A stretch of 9,895 bases of DNA from positions 1 to 9,895 of the forward strand of contig JAUWKK010000074.1 of NCBI GenBank assembly GCA_030614245.1. Reading direction: 5' to 3'. The first letter of the stretch is position 1. Every line of letters starts with the position of its first letter. This DNA comes from Planctomycetota bacterium (GTDB lineage: Bacteria > Planctomycetota > PUPC01 > JABMSA01 > JAUWKK01). This document shows positions 6,208 to 9,895 of the stretch, one piece after another. The notes under the pieces are model-generated. The model saw only the letters and a program-made list of their open reading frames with translations. It did no database searches and was not told the origin of the DNA. Position numbers and translations under genes: made by a program.

Positions 6208-7830
6208 TCAACGCTTCGCCCGCCAGTGTGCTATTGCCGCCGCGAGAGCCGCAGCCGCCAGCCACGGGGCGAGGTCGAGTGACGGCGCAACATTTGCGGG
6301 AGCCTCGCCGAGCGCCTCCGGCGAGAACGCGACAGCTTCGCCTGCCAGCGTGCTCTCACGTTCATCGAGCAGATTGGCTGCATCGGGCGAGCCGCGATCG
6401 CAGCTCCATCCCGCTTGCGACGAATCGCGGGCCAGGCCGACAACATTCGCCCAGAACACCGCGAACGACCAGCGCAGCGGCCAGTTCGTCGTAGCCGACG
6501 CGAAATCGAACCCCACATAGATTACCAGGGAATCGTCGGAAGTCAACGATCCAATCAGGTCGCCCGCCGAAGAGCTCACCGCCGGACGAAGGCCCGCGGC
6601 CTCTACCGGCCTGGCGGAAATCACCGTGACACCGGAGAAATCCAGCGAATCGACCAGCGGAGAATCCCTGCGCGCGATCAGCGCCCCCGCGGCCGTCTCC
6701 GCTCCAACACGCAGCGGCCCGACGTCCCGTTCGGGAGCGATCAGCACCACGTGGCCCGGCGGCAATTCCCCGGGGCTGACGCTGTAGAAGACACGCAGGT
6801 CGAAATCGCCGAAGCCTGTGGCCGCTTCCTCGAGCCGAGTGACGGCGACATCATCCATTGCATCGAACGCGCGGCGAAGCGGCTCGCATTCGGGGCCGAT
6901 CAGCGCGACTTTCAGCGTGCGCCGGGGCCGCAGAAGCGCTACGACCCGGTTGTCGGTTTCGAGCGCATCGGGAGCCTCGAGCGTGACAGTCAGCGTCTTC
7001 GGCTCCGGCAAGCGCAGCTTCCAGACGATACCCGTGCGGCCGTTCGCGGCCAGTTGTACGTTCCGCTTCCGGGCGGGGCCGTCGTCCTGCTTCAGGGCGA
7101 CACTGGCGTCGCGCCGCCCGCCGCTGTTTGCGATGGCCGTGTAGACGTCGCTGCCGTCGACATCGAAGGCCACTATGGCTGCGTTATCAATAGCTTCGCC
7201 GACGCTGACTACTGAGACGTTCCCCGGCAGTACGCCGCCCAGTGCAGCAGGATCGTCGGTGAAGATGATGCATCGCGCCGCCTCACCCGGAGCCATGTGC
7301 CCTAATGCGACGGGCAGCGAGCGGGCGATATCGGCCGGTAACAGGCCGGGCCGCAGCAGCCGCACGGCTCGGCGGGCGGCGTCAGGCTTTTGCCTCACGA
7401 GAGATGCGGCGGACTCCTTCGGCCATGGAACGAGGGTGATTCGATCTTGCGTCCTCAACTGCCCGAACGCGCGATCTAGCTCGTCCTGGAGTCTCCGCCA
7501 GCGAGTGGAACCGTCGGCGGTTCGTGCGCGCATGCTTGCGGACAGATCGACGATGAAGAGGAGATGCCGGCCGGCGCCGGTCTCGTGCAGGAGCATCGGC
7601 CCGACGGCGGCGAGCACGGCAAGCATGGCGAATGCCGCCGCGAGCAGCAGGGGCAGATCCATTGCCCTTCGGCGCCTGTGGCCGGTCTCTGCAATCCGCT
7701 CGCGCAGCCGCTCCCAGAGCACCATGCTCGGCACGGTGATCTCCTGCCGCCGCGCGCGCCACAATGCTATCAGCACGGCCAGCGGCACCGCTGCCAGGCC
7801 GATCCACGCGTATGGATGCAGGAAGATCAT
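6208..7830 (-). CDS. BatA-like membrane protein with VWA domain
   Basis: A membrane-anchored von Willebrand A protein of the BatA/aerotolerance type; its precise role is unknown. In 540 residues, a first membrane segment (about 9-24) opens the BatA N-terminal region (FLHPYAWIGLAAVPLAVL, 3-20), a second follows at 58-80, and the VWA domain begins with IVDLSASM (93-100), a DxSxS metal site. Residues 218-300 look like a beta-sandwich and 305-440 like an amidotransferase-fold region without visible catalytic residues. NWPLRWSFAVFWANVV (449-464) is typical of long planctomycete-style relatives. A last membrane segment is at 521-537. The threonine expected in the second metal-site motif is replaced (PADIARSL, 165-172). 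The ATG at 7830 overlaps the preceding stop as ATGA and opens the family's N-terminus, so it is preferred over 7938. Domain calls after residue 215 are tentative. Confidence 0.85.
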   Translation of the reverse strand: MIFLHPYAWIGLAAVPLAVLIALWRARRQEITVPSMVLWERLRERIAETGHRRRRAMDLPLLLAAAFAMLAVLAAVGPMLLHETGAGRHLLFIVDLSASMRARTADGSTRWRRLQDELDRAFGQLRTQDRITLVPWPKESAASLVRQKPDAARRAVRLLRPGLLPADIARSLPVALGHMAPGEAARCIIFTDDPAALGGVLPGNVSVVSVGEAIDNAAIVAFDVDGSDVYTAIANSGGRRDASVALKQDDGPARKRNVQLAANGRTGIVWKLRLPEPKTLTVTLEAPDALETDNRVVALLRPRRTLKVALIGPECEPLRRAFDAMDDVAVTRLEEAATGFGDFDLRVFYSVSPGELPPGHVVLIAPERDVGPLRVGAETAAGALIARRDSPLVDSLDFSGVTVISARPVEAAGLRPAVSSSAGDLIGSLTSDDSLVIYVGFDFASATTNWPLRWSFAVFWANVVGLARDSSQAGWSCDRGSPDAANLLDERESTLAGEAVAFSPEALGEAPANVAPSLDLAPWLAAAALAAAIAHWRAKR

Positions 7831-8708
7831 CGCACTAGCCCGCCAACCCGCAAGTATTTCAGCATCAGTTCCTCGAACGGCGTATCGGTCGCCGCCGAGA
7901 AGAACCGAATCCCATGCGCGCCGCAGAACGCGCGCCATTCTTCGCGGAATTCACCGACTATCTTCAGGTAAATCTCGAGCTCCTCGCCTTGGAACCAGAC
8001 TTCGCGGCGGCTGCCGCTCTCCGCGTCGCGCAGCCGCAATCGGCCGCCGAACGGCGGATGAACTTCGTCGGGGTGCAGCACGTGGAAGATGCAGATATCG
8101 AAGCCGCGCGACGCTAGCAGCCGGAGTGCGCGGCGGCTCTGAGTCGTGTCGAGCAAATCCGACACCACTATCACGAGACAGCGGCGTGGATTGGCTTCGT
8201 AGAAATCGCGCAGCGTCTGCTCGATGGCCGTCGGGCCGGACGCTTCGAGCCGTTCGAGGTATTCCATCACCTGCGGGAGGTGGCGCGGATCGGCGACCCA
8301 GCGCGTCGGTCCAGCCATATGCTCGGCGAACCCCGAGACGCGGACTTCGTTGCGGGCGATCAGCCCGAGGTACGCCATAGCCAGCGCAAAACGGCGGGCG
8401 TAGTCGAACTTGCTCGGGGCGCCGTAGTCCATCGACGCGCTCGCATCGACGAGCACGCAGAGCTGAAGCTGCTCCTCGCGGGCGAATTCCTTTACGAATA
8501 GCCGGTCGGTCCGCCCGAGGACGCTCCAGTCTATGTTGCGGAAGTCGTCGCCGGGCGCGTATTCTCTGAAGTCACGGAACTCGATCCGACCGCCCCGCTG
8601 GTCGCCGATCCGCGTGCCCTCGCCTCGTCCGATCAGCGAACGGCGGAAGATCACCTCGAGGTGCCGCAGTTTGCGGAGGAACTCGTCATCGAACAGATTG
8701 CCGGGCAT
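7827..8708 (-). CDS. DUF58 family protein (VWA-like)
   Basis: A soluble 293-residue protein of the DUF58 family, normally encoded beside a MoxR AAA+ ATPase and BatA-type proteins; such sets are thought to act in chaperone-like or metal-insertion roles, but the biochemistry is poorly known. The hallmark FREYAPGDDFRNIDW spans 47-61. A VWA-like domain follows with VLVDASASM (85-93), threonine T160 in SGPTAIEQTL and VVSDLLD (181-187), so all three metal-site motifs appear intact, unlike in the partner gene. There is no signal peptide or membrane segment. The start at 8708 has GGAAG about 8 nt upstream and is followed by a normal family N-terminus (IGRGEGTRIGDQRGGRIEF, 26-44). It is translationally coupled to the BatA-like gene by the four-base overlap. 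It starts 97 bp after the PAP2-like gene, so the two may share a transcript. Confidence 0.92.
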   Translation of the reverse strand: MPGNLFDDEFLRKLRHLEVIFRRSLIGRGEGTRIGDQRGGRIEFRDFREYAPGDDFRNIDWSVLGRTDRLFVKEFAREEQLQLCVLVDASASMDYGAPSKFDYARRFALAMAYLGLIARNEVRVSGFAEHMAGPTRWVADPRHLPQVMEYLERLEASGPTAIEQTLRDFYEANPRRCLVIVVSDLLDTTQSRRALRLLASRGFDICIFHVLHPDEVHPPFGGRLRLRDAESGSRREVWFQGEELEIYLKIVGEFREEWRAFCGAHGIRFFSAATDTPFEELMLKYLRVGGLVR

Positions 8709-8745
8709 TGGGACTTCTTCCAGTCACAGGTCGGTCGATTATGAG

Positions 8746-8762
8746 AGGCTCCACCGGAGCCT
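8746..8762. terminator. Stem-loop between the PAP2-like and DUF58 genes
   Basis: AGGCTCC (8746-8752) pairs with GGAGCCT (8756-8762) around a 3-nt loop, in the 97-bp gap on the leftward path. On the minus strand it is followed by CTCATAAT, not a T-run, so it could weaken rather than end transcription from the upstream gene. I see no strong promoter for DUF58 in the gap. Confidence 0.3.
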
Positions 8763-8805
8763 TTCCCTCCCCCACAATTACAAACGTTCACAACGTCATC
8801 TGCGT

Positions 8806-9654
8806 TCACGGTCGGGTGGCTTCTTCGGCGGCAAGATTGACGCGCCGTGCGATCGCCCGGCCGATCAGTTCGGCTATGACGTGCGCCACTACTCCAGTGA
8901 TTATGCCTGCGAAGATGTCGAGAAACCAGGGGACGCCCAGGTAGAGTGTGGAGAATATGATCGCCGCCGATGAGAGCGAAGTCAGTATGCCGATCCGGCG
9001 GTTCCCGCTTCGGACGGCCACCAGCGCGAGCGTACCCGCCAGCGAAGTATGGAAGCTCGGGAAGCAGTTGTCCAAGCCGCTCATCGGCCGGAACAGTGGC
9101 ATTATTGCAGGGTGCAGATCGTCGAGCAGCAGCGCCACCTGCGGGGTGAAATCGTGGCACTCCCTCACCGGGAAGAAGAAGTAGAACGGCAGCACGAATA
9201 GATAATTGAGAGCGTATCCCAGCAGCAGGATGAGCAGCATAGTCTTGAGGCGGAAAAAGTCCAGCAGCAGCATCAGAATGATCACCAGGCACGGGAAGAG
9301 CACGACGTAGGCGTAGCCCATGAACCACGTGAAAGGTTGCCATCTCAGCGCCTGGAGTTCGGCCACGGCGTCGCCCTCGATCCCGTGGATGACCGCGGTG
9401 TAGTCATCGCCGCGGGGCTCGATCACGTGTTCCGTGGCGCTGTCATCGTAGTGCGTGAGCACGGCATTGGAGATGAGGATCGACATCGCGCAGATGAAAT
9501 AGATGCGTGGGCGTTTGCGGGTCAGCACCCGTTTGGCCCGGCCCGCAATCACGCCGAGCGGATTCCGATCAGGCGCGCAGAGCCAGACGAACAGCACGAT
9601 CGTGGCGATGAAGATGAACGTCTCGATTATCTGGGTGATTCTGATGGGTGTCAT
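8806..9654 (-). CDS. PAP2/Aur1-like membrane protein
   Basis: A multi-pass membrane protein of 282 residues related to lipid phosphatases and inositolphosphotransferases of the PAP2 superfamily. Hydrophobic segments lie at about 9-26, 50-66, 108-131, 138-161, 203-215, 222-240 and 244-265. The second superfamily motif is present as NCFPSFHTS (196-204) with H202. The third is recognisable as TLYLGVPWFLDIFAG (236-250), but P242 stands where the nucleophilic histidine is expected, four residues before D246; the usual arginine in front is also missing. Activity as a phosphatase or transferase is therefore doubtful. A KxxxxxxRP string at 41-49 resembles the first motif but is far from the second and probably chance. 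The ATG at 9654 is preferred over a GTG at 9699, though neither has a strong ribosome-binding site. It is probably the first gene of the leftward block. Confidence 0.8.
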   Translation of the reverse strand: MTPIRITQIIETFIFIATIVLFVWLCAPDRNPLGVIAGRAKRVLTRKRPRIYFICAMSILISNAVLTHYDDSATEHVIEPRGDDYTAVIHGIEGDAVAELQALRWQPFTWFMGYAYVVLFPCLVIILMLLLDFFRLKTMLLILLLGYALNYLFVLPFYFFFPVRECHDFTPQVALLLDDLHPAIMPLFRPMSGLDNCFPSFHTSLAGTLALVAVRSGNRRIGILTSLSSAAIIFSTLYLGVPWFLDIFAGIITGVVAHVIAELIGRAIARRVNLAAEEATRP

Positions 9655-9710
9655 GCAGCAAAGACGCCCCTGCCGTGGGAACGCAGCCCGGCCGAGCACT
9701 TACGCCGACG

Positions 9711-9738
9711 ATTCTACGTATGCGCGCGGCAGAATCAA
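9711..9738 (-). promoter_or_regulatory. Candidate promoter of the leftward block
   Basis: On the minus strand, TTGATT (9738-9733) and TAGAAT (9716-9711) are separated by 16 nt, with four and five of six consensus matches. Transcription would start near 9704, about 50 nt before the ATG at 9654 and downstream of the GTG alternative at 9699 by only a few bases. This favours the ATG start. Read by eye only. Confidence 0.4.
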
Positions 9739-9834
9739 GGCGGTGCCGCATCAGGAGTCTGTATCCAGATCGTGGGGTATCTTACTGTACCGCAAATGCG
9801 AGCGTCAGCGTCCGGTAGGCCCAGGGGAGGCCCC

Positions 9835-9895
9835 GCCTCTTCGCTGCGGAGCCGCTGAGAGCCGGGGGGCATAAAGGCTGGGGCTTCAGCCCCAG
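9835..9895 (+). repeat. Two-hairpin repeat module, copy at window end
   Basis: A diverged copy of the module at 1451-1502 in the same orientation. GCCTC, TCGCTGCG and GAGCCGC correspond to the first hairpin, and GGCATAAAGG plus CTGGGGCTTCAGCCCCAG to the second. The last 28 bases differ from 1475-1502 at one position. The spacer here is longer, and the module may continue past the window. The stretch 9655-9834 holds the promoter candidate and nothing else I can support. Confidence 0.65.

Noticed and set aside
7175..8380. A 401-residue plus-strand frame antisense to the DUF58 and BatA-like genes
   Set aside because: It is a high-GC shadow frame of two clearly recognisable genes, with low-complexity arginine and serine composition.
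8785..8809. Direct repeat CGTTCAC twice, 18 bp apart, before the DUF58 gene
   Set aside because: Seven bases are too few to support an operator, and one copy overlaps the end of the upstream gene.
9508..9534. KxxxxxxRP string in the PAP2-like protein resembling the first superfamily motif
   Set aside because: It lies about 150 residues before the second motif, much farther than usual, in a basic loop where such a pattern can arise by chance.

Overview
The window is GC-rich bacterial DNA with eight intact protein genes. I see no rRNA, tRNA, CRISPR array, transposase or prophage gene. The best taxonomic guess is Planctomycetota or a neighbouring, mostly uncultured lineage. That rests on the short palindromic intergenic repeats, whose spurious translations (for example 'VGQAFQPAD') I remember from planctomycete genomes, and on a DUF58/BatA-like gene pair of a type common there. 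The assignment is tentative.

Layout. Positions 1-234 are non-coding and hold two adjacent hairpins and one more stem-loop. A polyprenol-phosphate mannosyltransferase gene runs leftward (942-235). It is separated from a rightward hexosaminidase D-like GH20 gene (1726-3114) by a 783-bp divergent gap. That gap has a good sigma70-type promoter at each edge and an array of nine stem-loops between them. The GH20 gene converges on a long leftward block with only 15 bp between the stop codons. Read in transcription order from the right, the block is: a PAP2/Aur1-like membrane protein (9654-8806), a DUF58 protein (8708-7827), a BatA-like VWA membrane protein (7830-6208), nadC (6167-5292), birA (5242-4226) and a GDP-mannose pyrophosphorylase gene (4206-3130). 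A candidate promoter lies at 9711-9738, and the window ends in a copy of a repeat also present at 1451-1502.

How the genes fit together. The pyrophosphorylase makes GDP-mannose, the substrate the mannosyltransferase would use to make polyprenyl-phosphate mannose, so the window holds two consecutive steps of lipid-linked mannose supply on separate transcripts. nadC and birA are housekeeping genes (NAD synthesis and protein biotinylation). The DUF58 and BatA-like genes overlap by four bases and probably act as a unit at the membrane, although their usual MoxR ATPase partner is not beside them. The GH20 enzyme appears cytosolic and may recycle amino sugars.

I see no convincing new multi-gene system. 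The items most worth a second look are the diverged hairpin repeat family with paired compensatory changes, the hairpin array between two divergent promoters, the PAP2 protein whose expected nucleophilic histidine is a proline, and the bacterial hexosaminidase D-like enzyme.
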